Source of the DNA: Lactobacillus kimbladii
GTDB lineage: Bacteria > Bacillota > Bacilli > Lactobacillales > Lactobacillaceae
Direction of reading: 5' to 3'
Assembly: GCF_000970755.1 (NCBI RefSeq)
Contig: NZ_KQ034007.1
Span: 192,840 to 256,839, forward strand
Length of the DNA stretch: 64,000 bases
Each line of letters opens with the position of its first letter. Position 1 is the first letter of the stretch. Positions 34,957 through 44,160 of the stretch are shown one piece after another. A program made the position numbers and the translations under genes. Under the pieces are notes generated by a model. The model searched no databases. It was not told the origin of the DNA and worked only from the letters and a program-made list of their open reading frames with translations.

Positions 34957-35086
34957 GGTTTCTTCGGGGCAGGGTGTAATTCCTTACCGACGGTGACAAT
35001 TAATAATTGAAGTCCGTGACCCGCGTTTTGCGGTGGAACTAGTGCAAGTCTAGTACCGACAGTTAGAGTCTGGATGGGAGAAGAAC
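34957..35086 (+). ncRNA. FMN riboswitch (RFN element)
   Basis: The conserved core TTCGGGGCAGGGTG at 34963 onward, CCTTACCGACGGTGA, AGTCCGTGACCCGC, and the closing TCTGGATGGGAGAAGAA are the RFN signature. Bound FMN would favour the terminator at 35160-35188 and switch off riboflavin synthesis. The variable P-loop stems (TAATTGAAGT, TAGTGCAAGTCTA) are present. All of ribDEAH follows. Confidence 0.95.
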
Positions 35087-35159
35087 AAACAAGATTAGAC
35101 AGAAAACTCGCGTCGTTATTAAACTTCGCTGAAATCTTATTTGATGAATAAAAAATAAG

Positions 35160-35188
35160 CCTCGTTGATTGAATCAACGAGGTTTTTT
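35160..35188 (+). terminator. Riboswitch-controlled terminator
   Basis: CCTCGTTGA and TCAACGAGG pair around TTGAA, then TTTTTT. It lies between the FMN aptamer and ribD, in the place of the expression platform. Confidence 0.88.
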
Positions 35189-35208
35189 AATGCTTAGGAA
35201 GTGAAATA

Positions 35209-36270
35209 GTGCAGAATAAAGATTATATGCAAATGGCAGTCCAAGAGGCTTTAAAAGCTCAGGGAATGACTTGGACCAACCCATTAGTTGGTGCAGTTTT
35301 GGTTAAAGATGATCAGGTTTTAGCAACTGGCTACCACCATCAATTTGGTAAAGAACATGCGGAAGTAAATACACTGTCGCACTTAGCCGATCCTAAACAA
35401 GCGCAAGGAGCAACTCTGTATGTTACCTTGGAGCCTTGCAGTCATTATGGTAAACAACCACCTTGTTGCAAAAAAGTAGCCGAAGCCGGAATCAAAAAAG
35501 TGGTTATCGGTCAGGTCGATCCTCATCAAATTGTAGCAGGCAAAGGCATTAAATATCTTAAAAATCATGGGGTGCAGACTGAGGTTATTGGTGGCACTGA
35601 AAATTTAAATGTTGCGTATAACTTTTTTTATCAGCAAGAAAGGCCCTTTGTAACGCTTAAATATGCAATGTCCATTGATGGCAAAATTAATGCTGCAGGC
35701 AAAAGAAGAACAATGTTGACTGGGGATGCGGCTCAAGTAGATGTACAAAAATTGCGGTTGCAAAATCAAGCTATTTTAATTGGCGCAAATACTTTACGCA
35801 TCGATAATCCGCTTTTAACGGTCAGAATAAAAAACTTACCACATCCTCCTATTAGGATTGTGTTAACTAAGGATGCCAATCAGCTGGATTTTACTAGTCA
35901 ATTATTTAAAGCTCGGGGTCAAATTTGGCTACTGAGTGAAACTAAATTAACACAAAAAGTTGGAGAAAATGTATGCTGTTATACTGCTAGCAAGTGGACA
36001 CCAGCAAAAGTAGTACAGCTGCTGGCTGAACACGAAATTCAATCGCTGTTAGTTGAGGGCGGCAGCAATATACAAGCTCAGTTTGTAGCAGCAGATTTAG
36101 TAGATGAAATAGTGGCATATGTTGCACCTATCGTTTTGGGTGGTACAGCACTGCCTGCTGTGTTCGGCCAGGCTTTAACAGGAATAAGTCACTACCAATT
36201 ACTGGATGTTAAAAGTTTAAACCAAGACGTAAGAATTCGCGTGAGGAGAAAAGAATGTTTACAGGAATAA
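35209..36270 (+). CDS. ribD: Riboflavin biosynthesis deaminase/reductase RibD
   Basis: A 353-residue bifunctional enzyme. The N-terminal cytidine-deaminase-like domain (about 1-145) has zinc ligands in HAEVNTL and EPCSHYGKQPPC; the C-terminal reductase (about 146-353) has TLKYAMSIDGKI and LLVEGGSNIQAQF. The start codon is GTG at 35209, with TAGGAAG before it; a later ATG at 35227 would cut the first helix. It overlaps ribE by 16 bp. Confidence 0.94.
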   Translation: MQNKDYMQMAVQEALKAQGMTWTNPLVGAVLVKDDQVLATGYHHQFGKEHAEVNTLSHLADPKQAQGATLYVTLEPCSHYGKQPPCCKKVAEAGIKKVVIGQVDPHQIVAGKGIKYLKNHGVQTEVIGGTENLNVAYNFFYQQERPFVTLKYAMSIDGKINAAGKRRTMLTGDAAQVDVQKLRLQNQAILIGANTLRIDNPLLTVRIKNLPHPPIRIVLTKDANQLDFTSQLFKARGQIWLLSETKLTQKVGENVCCYTASKWTPAKVVQLLAEHEIQSLLVEGGSNIQAQFVAADLVDEIVAYVAPIVLGGTALPAVFGQALTGISHYQLLDVKSLNQDVRIRVRRKECLQE

Positions 36271-36860
36271 TTCAAACAACGGGAACGATTACCCGTTTGG
36301 AAATTAGTGAGCAACATGCAAGACTAGGTATTTGTGCTCCAAAATTGTTGCAAAAAGATTTGCCTTTAGGAGCAAGTATTGCCGTTAACGGCATCTGTTT
36401 AACCATTACTGACTGGCGCGAGGATGACTTTGCAGTAGACGTGATGCCGGAAACAATGAAAAGAACTAATCTAGGCAAGTTGCAAAAAGGTAGTTTGGTT
36501 AATTTGGAGCCGTCACTGGCGTTAAACGGCAAACTTGATGGTCATATTGTTGCAGGACACATTGATACTACAGCTGAACTGGTAAAAAGGGATGAAAACG
36601 AAAATTCTATTGAATTGGAATTTCAAGTACCACATAAGTATGATTCCTTTATTGTTGAAAAAGGATCAATCGCTATTGATGGTATCAGTTTAACGGTCAC
36701 TATGGCAGAAAATGATCATTTCGGGGTAAGTTTAATACCTTATACCATACAAAATACTACTTTGGCTCATTACCAAGTAGGCGATAAAGCAAATATTGAA
36801 GTGGATATGATTGGCCGCTATGCAGTCAAGCAAATTCAGGCCTGGAAAAAAGAATTTTGA
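36255..36860 (+). CDS. ribE: Riboflavin synthase alpha subunit RibE
   Basis: A 201-residue enzyme with two lumazine-binding barrels: MFTGIIQTTGTI starts the first and LDGHIVAGHIDTTAE the second. It dismutates two 6,7-dimethyl-8-ribityllumazine molecules to riboflavin. The order ribD, ribE, ribBA, ribH is as in Bacillus and Lactobacillus. Confidence 0.95.
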   Translation: MFTGIIQTTGTITRLEISEQHARLGICAPKLLQKDLPLGASIAVNGICLTITDWREDDFAVDVMPETMKRTNLGKLQKGSLVNLEPSLALNGKLDGHIVAGHIDTTAELVKRDENENSIELEFQVPHKYDSFIVEKGSIAIDGISLTVTMAENDHFGVSLIPYTIQNTTLAHYQVGDKANIEVDMIGRYAVKQIQAWKKEF

Positions 36861-36871
36861 TGGAGGAAAAA

Positions 36872-38098
36872 ATGACAGAAAAATTGAATGAAAAAATGCA
36901 TAAAGTATTGCAGCACATGCTAAATGGTGGTTTGGTAATTGTGGCTGATTCACCGCAACGTGAGTCTGAAGGGGATATGATTGGCTTAGCAGAAAAAGTT
37001 ACGCCACAAGCTGTTAACATGATGATCACTAAAGCTCGTGGATTATTATGCGTGCCGATGAGCAAAGCTTATGCCGACCGCTTGCAGTTAAAACCAATTG
37101 AAACGGGTTCGAACGATACTTTTGGCACGGCTTTTACTCTTAGTGTGGACTCGACTGAAACTACAACAGGAATTTCAGCTTTTGATCGGGCAAAGACTAT
37201 TAAAAAATTGGCTGATCCTAATAGTCAATGGGCGGATTTTTACCATCCCGGTCATGTTTTTCCACTAGTAGCTAAAGAAGGTGGCGTATTGGAACGTACT
37301 GGTCACACTGAAGCAGCCCTGGACTTGGCCAGATTGGCTGGAGTTGCTCCTGTTGGCTTTATTTGTGAGTGTATTAAAAAAGACGGAACGATGGCTCGGC
37401 GAAAGGATCTAAAAGCTTTAGCGGAAGGACTTGGCATTCCTTATTTGACCATTGAAGAGTTAATTGCATACCGTAAAAATCAGGAAAATAAAGATTTGGG
37501 GATTGAATCATTTACAAAGGTTGATTTTCCTACCAAGTACGGTCACTTCCAGCTTGAAGGTTTCAGAGATACAAAGCACCCTGAAAAGCAGCCTACTTTA
37601 TTAATTAGTAAAGGTGAAATTAAAAATGGCGAGCCACTTTTACTGCGGCTTCATAGTGAATGTCTAACTGGGGATGTTTTTGGTTCTAAACGCTGTGATT
37701 GCGGCGCTCAACTAGCTGAAGCATTAACTAAAATTGAAGAAAATGGTTCAGGAGCGGTTTTATACCTGCGTCAAGAAGGTCGGGGAATTGGCCTGGAAAA
37801 CAAATTGCGCGCTTATAAACTGCAAGATGAAGGCATGAATACGGTAGAAGCAAATCAGCATCTTGGTCTGCCAGTTGATGCTCGTAGCTACAATGTCGCT
37901 GCCGAAATCTTACGACAAAAGGGTGTTAGCGAAGTTAATTTGATGACCAATAACCCTGATAAAGTGAATCAATTAGAAAATTATGGTATTAAAGTTGTCA
38001 AAAGAATACCTGTTGAAGTAGGCATGACTGCAGAAAATAAGAATTACTTGGCAACTAAAAAGCATGAAATGAATCATATATTGAATGAGGTGGATTAA
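36872..38098 (+). CDS. ribBA: Bifunctional DHBP synthase/GTP cyclohydrolase II RibBA
   Basis: A bifunctional enzyme of about 408 residues. The N-terminal half (RibB, about 1-205) has DSPQRESEGDMIGLA and HTEAALDLARLAG; the C-terminal half (RibA) has zinc ligands LHSECLTGDVFGSKRCDCG and the active-site LRQEGRGIGLENKL. The ATG at 36872 follows TGGAGG at 5 bases; an upstream TTG in frame overlaps ribE and is less likely. Confidence 0.94.
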   Translation: MTEKLNEKMHKVLQHMLNGGLVIVADSPQRESEGDMIGLAEKVTPQAVNMMITKARGLLCVPMSKAYADRLQLKPIETGSNDTFGTAFTLSVDSTETTTGISAFDRAKTIKKLADPNSQWADFYHPGHVFPLVAKEGGVLERTGHTEAALDLARLAGVAPVGFICECIKKDGTMARRKDLKALAEGLGIPYLTIEELIAYRKNQENKDLGIESFTKVDFPTKYGHFQLEGFRDTKHPEKQPTLLISKGEIKNGEPLLLRLHSECLTGDVFGSKRCDCGAQLAEALTKIEENGSGAVLYLRQEGRGIGLENKLRAYKLQDEGMNTVEANQHLGLPVDARSYNVAAEILRQKGVSEVNLMTNNPDKVNQLENYGIKVVKRIPVEVGMTAENKNYLATKKHEMNHILNEVD

Positions 38099-38099
38099 C

Positions 38100-38573
38100 A
38101 TGAAAGAAATTATTGGGAATATTGCTAAAGGACAAGATAAAAAAATTGGTATTGTTGTTGCTCAGTTTAATGGTGTGGTAACCGATCGCCTGCTTTCAGG
38201 AGCGTTAGGACAACTTAAGAAATCTGGTGTGAAAGATGAAAACATTGTGGTTGTACGGGTACCCGGAGCCTTCGAAATTGCCCGTACAGTCAACTGCTTG
38301 GCACAAAGTGGCAAAGTTGATGGTATCATTGCATTAGGAGCAGTTATTCGGGGTGAAACAGCTCACTTTACCTATGTTTGTGAAGGCACCACGTCGCAGT
38401 TAGCAGCAGCGTCAGCTAACGGAAATGTGCCAGTGATGTTCGGCGTGTTAATGACTGATACAGTTGCACAAGCAACTGACCGTGCTGGCGGCAAGTCAGG
38501 CAATAAAGGAGCTGAGTGTGCCACAGATGTCTTAGAAGTCTTAAATATAGAAGAACAGATTAAACAATTATAA
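38100..38573 (+). CDS. ribH: 6,7-dimethyl-8-ribityllumazine synthase RibH
   Basis: A 157-residue lumazine synthase with VVAQFNGVVTDRLL, VRVPGAFEIARTV, the ALGAVIRGETAHFTYVCEG active site and GVLMTDTVAQATDRAGG. ATG at 38100 follows GAGGTGG; the in-frame ATG at 38085 lies within ribBA. It closes the riboflavin operon. Confidence 0.94.
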   Translation: MKEIIGNIAKGQDKKIGIVVAQFNGVVTDRLLSGALGQLKKSGVKDENIVVVRVPGAFEIARTVNCLAQSGKVDGIIALGAVIRGETAHFTYVCEGTTSQLAAASANGNVPVMFGVLMTDTVAQATDRAGGKSGNKGAECATDVLEVLNIEEQIKQL

Positions 38574-38615
38574 TTTAATTAAGTGCATCATTGCTATTGG
38601 GCGCCACTAATAACG

Positions 38616-38657
38616 AAAAAACAAGTCATCTTTGAAAATAAGGATGGCTTGTTTTTT
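38616..38657 (+). terminator. Terminator of the rib operon
   Basis: AAAACAAGTCATCTT pairs with AAGGATGGCTTGTTTT around a short loop with one G-T pair; the stem ends in a T6 tract. Confidence 0.88.
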
Positions 38658-38767
38658 ACATTGCTTGTTACCTAGTTATAAAAATTTATTTCTGTAATTT
38701 TATTTAATTGACAATAAGGCTGCTAAAACTACTGATATTAATACGCTGATTTTTATTAAAAATATGC

Positions 38768-38796
38768 TTGATTTGTTATTAAATAATATATATACT
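38768..38796 (+). promoter_or_regulatory. Promoter of the surface protein gene
   Basis: TTGATT (38768-38773), 17 bp, TATACT (38791-38796), followed by an AT-rich leader of about 60 bases and TTGGAGGT before the ATG at 38864. Confidence 0.55.
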
Positions 38797-38863
38797 TAGT
38801 TAATAATAACAAATGTAATATTAAAATACTGTGAATCTACAAATCAGTCTTTTGGAGGTAAAG

Positions 38864-40492
38864 ATGAATAAAATATCAGAGCACAATAAAAAAGCTGAAG
38901 TACTTCTTTTTAGCAGTTTAACTGCAGCTGCACTTGGCTTGGTCAGTATAAACACCAATTCTGTTAGGGCGGACAGCCTGTCTGCCAGTCAGCTAATAAC
39001 TCAAAATAATACAATTAAAAGGGGAGAGAAAAAAGAAAATTCAAATCTACAAGAAACTAATTCGGCAAATCAAACAGAAATAAAGCAAAATGATGGTCAG
39101 AATACAGATGAATCGCATGATGATAAACAAAAACCGACAGACACAAAAGGCCAGGAACCATCATCTGATAACTCCAACAATGATTCTAATACCAAATCAA
39201 TTATTCAAAAAAAATGGAATGATCTTGATGTGGAGTTTGATACTACTAGTAAGGAGCTAACTGTACATGGAAGTTCCGCAGATCATCCGGTTACTTTAAC
39301 AAATCCAAAGCCTTTAAAAGGAATTGTTGATGATGAAATTAAAAAGATAACTTTTAAAGGTAAAGTTCAAATTGCCGGTTCTGCAAAAGCACTGTTTAAT
39401 GGCCTTAGTGAACTAACAGATATTGCCGGAATGGCTAATTTTGATACAGCTAATACTACTGATATGTCGAATATGTTTTCTGACTGCAGTAGTTTGAAGG
39501 TACTGGATATCAGCAACTTTGATATGAGTAAAGTCTCCAATAATGATTCTATGTTAGCAGGGTTGAAAAACTTGCTGGTTTTGAAATTGGGCCCCAATGT
39601 TAAAAATCTCAAAGGAACTGGACTTGATACAGAAGGCACTTGGTTAAGCGTTGGCAAAGGTACAATTGATCAGCCTGAAGCAACAGATAAATGGTCATCC
39701 ACAGAACTGATAAATAATTGGAATGGTAAAAAGGAAGCCTATGCTCGCGAAATTGCAATTTTGGTTTCTTATCAAGATGAAGAAGGCAAAGATCTTTTGC
39801 CTGCTGAATCCATAACGGGTACATACGGAAAATCATATGAAGCTAAGGCAAAGGATATTCCAGGATATTTTTTATTTAAAACGCCGGAAAATGCTTCAGG
39901 CATTTTCGGAGACAATACGCAAGCAATCAATTTTGTCTACCGTAAATACCAGCTAGACAATCAGCCGGTTAAAGGTGCCACTGTTACGGTTCACTATCAA
40001 GATGAAAAGGGTAATGAATTAACTCCACCGGTAGTAATTAGTGGTAATTTGGGTGATGGTTACGTAACTGAAACTAAAGAAATTACGGGTTACACTTTAG
40101 ATGACAGAACTGATAATGCGACAGGCTTTTTTGCCAGTCAACCCCAAGACGTGATTTATATTTATACAAAAGATAAATCGGATGTAACCAAACCTGAAGA
40201 AAATCCAACTAACACCAATCATAAAAAGAAAGGCCACCAAGAGGTCGCTAAACAAAAGAAAAGAAAGAATAAAACAGGTAAAAAGCAGCATAAAAGAATA
40301 AGTTTAACTGCAAAAGACAATTATGGACATAAAACAACAACTTTCAAGCCAAAAGGTGTAAAAGAAAAAGCTAAAACTTTGGCACAGACAGGTTTAGATA
40401 AAATGTCTCAGTTAGGCACTCTTCTTTTAGGCGCTTTAGCAATAATTTTGAGTCTTTTTGGTGTAAAGCTAGAACACCAAAAGAAAGAATAA
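38864..40492 (+). CDS. Cell-wall-anchored surface protein, BspA repeats and MucBP
   Basis: An exported protein of about 542 residues. Order: signal peptide (VLLFSSLTAAALGLVSI), a Ser/Asn/Lys linker, BspA-type DUF285 repeats (FDTANTTDMSNMFSDCSSL), two MucBP-type units (VSYQDEEGKDLLP and VHYQDEKGNELTP), a basic linker, then a C-terminal LAQTG (residues 506-510), hydrophobic helix and HQKKE tail. The sorting signal has Ala where LPxTG has Pro. The ATG at 38864 has TTGGAGGT; an upstream GTG at 38831 is not used. It is likely a mucus or host adhesin. Confidence 0.85.
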   Translation: MNKISEHNKKAEVLLFSSLTAAALGLVSINTNSVRADSLSASQLITQNNTIKRGEKKENSNLQETNSANQTEIKQNDGQNTDESHDDKQKPTDTKGQEPSSDNSNNDSNTKSIIQKKWNDLDVEFDTTSKELTVHGSSADHPVTLTNPKPLKGIVDDEIKKITFKGKVQIAGSAKALFNGLSELTDIAGMANFDTANTTDMSNMFSDCSSLKVLDISNFDMSKVSNNDSMLAGLKNLLVLKLGPNVKNLKGTGLDTEGTWLSVGKGTIDQPEATDKWSSTELINNWNGKKEAYAREIAILVSYQDEEGKDLLPAESITGTYGKSYEAKAKDIPGYFLFKTPENASGIFGDNTQAINFVYRKYQLDNQPVKGATVTVHYQDEKGNELTPPVVISGNLGDGYVTETKEITGYTLDDRTDNATGFFASQPQDVIYIYTKDKSDVTKPEENPTNTNHKKKGHQEVAKQKKRKNKTGKKQHKRISLTAKDNYGHKTTTFKPKGVKEKAKTLAQTGLDKMSQLGTLLLGALAIILSLFGVKLEHQKKE

Positions 40493-40520
40493 AAGCCTGT
40501 TAATTTAAAAAGTTAACTTA

Positions 40521-40560
40521 AATCAACCATTTTTATTGTAAAGACAGGTTGATTTTTTTT
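40521..40560 (+). terminator. Terminator after the surface protein gene
   Basis: AAATCAACC (40521-40529) and GGTTGATTT (40548-40556) pair around 18 bases; a T8 tract follows. Confidence 0.85.
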
Positions 40561-40569
40561 GCTGCATTT

Positions 40570-41835
40570 TTAATTAATCTCTTCTAAGCGGTATCGTTGC
40601 ACGTCGATGCCAAGAAAGCTGAAAACAAGTAATAACGCAATTCCAGTGGTAAGCAAAGTAAGAGCTGGCTGGTGGCAAGCATTGGCGATCGCAGATACTC
40701 CGACAGTAAAAAAGATATTCAATAGAGCACTCCCCAACTGCAAGAAACTTGTTTGCGAAGACTGCACCTCTTTACCGGTTCTTTTAATTCTGGTTTTATT
40801 GCACCAATTAGCGATTGGTAAAGTTTCGCCATATATCAGTACAGTAATAACGCTCAGAGTAACGATTGTTTGATTTAAAAAGAAAACTCCTAAAGCCAGC
40901 GTGGTAATAAATACTAAAGTACTGAGCAGCCAAAATGTATTATCAAAGCGAATAAGAATAGCACCTAAGAAAAGACCACTGACTACGGCAACTAGTAGCC
41001 AGTAAACTTGACTGTAATTAGGATCAATTGCCTTCCAGAAATAGATCAGCAACCCGTTAAATACTGATTGGAGAGCACTGGTAAAGATGGCAATAATAAT
41101 TGAGGCGCGTAAGCCTTTGCTAGCAGTTATGTTGTGCCAAACTGTCACGAGGTGATTTAAGGTTTTAAAACTATTTTGGTTTTTAGTAAAGTGATTTTGG
41201 CGTAAAGCAATAGAGAGAAATATATTTATAAAAAAACCGCAGCTTGCTACCAAGAGAAAAGACAAATAGTTGCGGGTAGTAAAAATTAAAACTGCCATCG
41301 CTGCCACACTGGCAATATTACCAATAAGTCCGGCAATGGAATTATGGTTAATAGTTGGCTCCAGTGCATTATCAGTCAGAAGTGACTTTAAATTCCCAGT
41401 GAAAGATAATCCTTCTACTAAGCTAAACATTGTTATACAAAGGTCAACCAGAATGTATAAGGGCACAAAGTATTTTTGCGGGAAAGTAAAAGGGATTAAT
41501 AAAAATAAACTCAGTAAAATATACATCCAGATAAGCATGCGTCTCTTGTCAGTGTTATCAAGCTTGGAACCGATAAATAAAACACTCAAAATAAGTGCTA
41601 ATGAACTGATACTTGAGATCAAGCCGTTAATAAGGATATTATCCGAATATTCACGGATAATTAGTGAACCGCCAATTCCAACCAAGATGCTGCTAAAATT
41701 CGTCAAAAAATTGATTAGTGGTAATAATATTTGGTTACGGCTGAGAAAGTTATTATTGTCCAATTTTGCCACGCTTTCGTTTAGTGTAATGAGAAGCGTA
41801 ACATATAGGAACTTAGCTGACAGCAAAAGTAACAT
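40570..41835 (-). CDS. MFS transporter, start uncertain
   Basis: A protein of up to 421 residues with about ten to twelve helices, of the MFS_1/MFS_3 type. The sequence after TM2 reads GSKLDNTDKRRMLIW, near the family motif A. Residues 1-26 (MLLLLSAKFL to AKLD) are unlike a usual start and the putative ATG directly abuts a hairpin with no ribosome site. A TTG or GTG near 41758-41765 could be the true start, or the 5' end may be damaged. Substrate unknown. Confidence 0.7.
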   Translation of the reverse strand: MLLLLSAKFLYVTLLITLNESVAKLDNNNFLSRNQILLPLINFLTNFSSILVGIGGSLIIREYSDNILINGLISSISSLALILSVLFIGSKLDNTDKRRMLIWMYILLSLFLLIPFTFPQKYFVPLYILVDLCITMFSLVEGLSFTGNLKSLLTDNALEPTINHNSIAGLIGNIASVAAMAVLIFTTRNYLSFLLVASCGFFINIFLSIALRQNHFTKNQNSFKTLNHLVTVWHNITASKGLRASIIIAIFTSALQSVFNGLLIYFWKAIDPNYSQVYWLLVAVVSGLFLGAILIRFDNTFWLLSTLVFITTLALGVFFLNQTIVTLSVITVLIYGETLPIANWCNKTRIKRTGKEVQSSQTSFLQLGSALLNIFFTVGVSAIANACHQPALTLLTTGIALLLVFSFLGIDVQRYRLEEIN

Positions 41836-41870
41836 AAAAGGCCGTTTCTTTTACTTGAAACAGCCTTTTT
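41836..41870. terminator. Hairpin abutting the MFS gene
   Basis: AAAAGGC-C-GTTTC (41836-41848) and GAAAC-A-GCCTTTT (41857-41869) pair with one mismatch around an 8-base loop. T and A tracts on both sides permit termination in either direction. It sits immediately before the annotated MFS start. Confidence 0.65.
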
Positions 41871-42026
41871 CAATATGCAAAATCTTAGATCTTAATTAAG
41901 TTCCTTAACGATTATTTTTATAAATTACGCTACAAATCCATAAAATACGTAGTGTTGTCCAAATTTTTAGAGTATTATATAAATATTAAGAAAAAGTGAT
42001 AGTAATAGTTGTGATAAGGATAATGT

Positions 42027-42734
42027 ATGGTTACAATTATTGGATTGCGTGGCGTACCCATAATTTTTAAAGTTTGTGATTTGCCCTAAATATTAATTGA
42101 AACAGTCAAAAAGGAACATTTTCAAATTGCTGGTGGTGATATTATTTGTGTAGCTTCTAAGATTTGCTCGCTAGCAGAAGGCGATGTTGTAGATCTAAAA
42201 CAAGTTGTGCCGACATCTTTGGCACGAAAAATTCAGCAGCGAATTTCCAGAAAAGATGAGCGTTTAATTCAAGTAATTATCTACCAAGCCAGCGATCCTA
42301 CTGGTAGCAAGCTGGAAATAAGTGGAAATCATATTGGTGCATGGCTGCCAAATGGATTGTTTTTAACTAGTTGCGGTGTTGACAAGGGTAAAAATAATAC
42401 GGCGATAACTTTGCCCAAGAATTGTGATTTAACAGCTAAACGCATCAGCAATGCTTTTTGCCAAGAGTTAGTGGTAAAAACGAGTATGATTATTACTGAC
42501 AGTGACGGTAGGGCAGATAAAAAAGGTGCTAATCAGGTAGCAGTTGGCTTATATGGTTTAAATGGTCTGAGAACAAATAACAAAACTGGTACTAGCGAAA
42601 CACTTTGTGATTTGCTGGCAGCTGCTGCGGGTTTAGTAATGGGACAACGTGGTATTAATATACCATTAGCCTGCATTCACGGTCTTGAATATGAAAAAGC
42701 TACTGATTTTAGCATTGCAGATACCGTAAATTAA
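42027..42734 (+). pseudogene. CofE-like F420-0:L-glutamate ligase homologue with one in-frame stop
   Basis: Reading from ATG 42027 (AAGGA upstream) gives MVTIIGLRGVPIIFKVCDLP, a TAA at 42087-42089, then the frame continues unbroken with DIICVASKICSLAEGDVV, TSCGVDKGKNNTAITLP and MIITDSDGRADKKGANQVAVGLYG to a stop at 42734. Those blocks match the CofE family throughout, 235 codons in all. Only codon 21 is a stop. The part from 42207 can be translated from an internal ATG but would lack the N-terminal third. Lactobacilli do not make F420, so even the intact homologue is of unknown function. Confidence 0.8.
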
Positions 42735-42776
42735 AATTTAACCTGTACGAATCATTTTTAGAATGGAGCAAGTTTT

Positions 42777-44126
42777 TTGAAAAGATACAGAAATAACACG
42801 AACCTGAATGAAACAACACGTAGTGTATTTGAATTAATGGGTGAATTTGGTGTAAATCCAGATTTTTTAGAAAGACAACTTCGTGATGGCTTTGCAATTG
42901 GGGTATTTAAATACGAAGGTGGAAAAGCGGAAGTTAAAACTACTCCAGTTCTTTATACTAAAGATGATAAAATTGCTGGCGGTTATTTACCATTAACTAA
43001 TAGTATCAAACATTGTATATATGGCTTTTTAGAAGATGGCACGTTTGTCAGATTAAATACTTTTTCAAGTTCAAATCATAGGCTTCATATTTCGGGATTA
43101 AGTGCAATAAAATATGTTTCTTATGAAACTGATTTTTCCAGATTACCTTTTAATAAAGAACAAAAGCCAGATGAGTTGTGGATAACAATAAGTTCTTTGA
43201 GTGAAATTGCCAGTTATATTATTCCCCAAAATTTAGAAAGTACAGAAATTTTAAGAAAGCAAGACGTTAGAATATGCGAGTTAACTGATTTTGATATCTT
43301 TTTAAAACCTCTTTATTTTAAAAATAATTCACGAATGTCTTTAAGTATTAAAACAAATATTGCGTTGAAAATAAAACCTCATAAACTTTATAGTGAAAAA
43401 ACTATTTTAAATTTTGTAAATAAGTTCGAAAGATTTATTTCAATTATTAATGATAGCCGAATGGACATAACTTCAATTAGATTTTTTAAAGATAATAAAT
43501 GTATTAAGTTACGTCTTCCATATTCTGAAGTAATGAAAGAGAATAGTTCTAAAGACTTTTCAAGTTTTATTTACAAACCAGGACTTGCTTTCAAGTTTTA
43601 TACAAATGAACTTGGAAATGTATTCAAGGCAGTAAATAAAGATGATATAAATTTTAATAACTTGATTAATAATTATATTTATAATATAAATCGTGAGCTT
43701 AATATCAACAGCTCGTTGCTTGACTATGTAAATTCAATCGAATTTTATATGGCAGGAAAAAAGTTTAAAAATGGTAAAAGAATAAAGTCTTTAAATAAAA
43801 AAATTAGTTTTTTCATAGAAAGTTTGCCAGAAAAACTGTACCACTTATTTTTTGAAGAAGCTAAGAGTAAAGAAAATCCGACTGAGTCTATGTTCATAAA
43901 TTCGGTTGTAGATACTAGGGATTATTTAACCCATGGCGAAAAGACTAAAAGCGAATTTTTAATCACTGATTTTCAAAAGCAAGTTGACTATGTTGAATTT
44001 CTCAGAAATATTATACGAGTAAAAATTTTGTATGAGTACAATATACCTGAAGATATTATTTATCAAGAATATAGCAACAAATGGGGAAATAGATATTTTT
44101 GCAGCTTAATCAAGAGATACTTATAA
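42777..44126 (+). CDS. HEPN-domain protein, ApeA-like candidate anti-phage protein
   Basis: A 449-residue protein. The beta-rich N-terminal half (to about residue 300) has IAGGYLPLTNSIKHCIYGFL; the helical C-terminal third ends in SVVDTRDYLTHGEK, an R-X4-H motif (Arg381, His386) of HEPN ribonucleases. The layout matches ApeA, a single-gene phage-defence HEPN protein in which RNA is cut on infection. The start is a TTG at 42777 with GGAG upstream. The gene is more AT-rich than its neighbours, with many AAT and ATA codons, suggesting transfer. Family call by motif and layout only. Confidence 0.6.
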   Translation: MKRYRNNTNLNETTRSVFELMGEFGVNPDFLERQLRDGFAIGVFKYEGGKAEVKTTPVLYTKDDKIAGGYLPLTNSIKHCIYGFLEDGTFVRLNTFSSSNHRLHISGLSAIKYVSYETDFSRLPFNKEQKPDELWITISSLSEIASYIIPQNLESTEILRKQDVRICELTDFDIFLKPLYFKNNSRMSLSIKTNIALKIKPHKLYSEKTILNFVNKFERFISIINDSRMDITSIRFFKDNKCIKLRLPYSEVMKENSSKDFSSFIYKPGLAFKFYTNELGNVFKAVNKDDINFNNLINNYIYNINRELNINSSLLDYVNSIEFYMAGKKFKNGKRIKSLNKKISFFIESLPEKLYHLFFEEAKSKENPTESMFINSVVDTRDYLTHGEKTKSEFLITDFQKQVDYVEFLRNIIRVKILYEYNIPEDIIYQEYSNKWGNRYFCSLIKRYL

Positions 44127-44160
44127 AGATAGCTTGAATTAAGAATAGGAGAAAGAGTAA

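Noticed and set aside
34957-35188. Minus-strand open reading frame across the riboswitch
   Set aside because: It mirrors conserved RNA structure and has no ribosome site or family resemblance.
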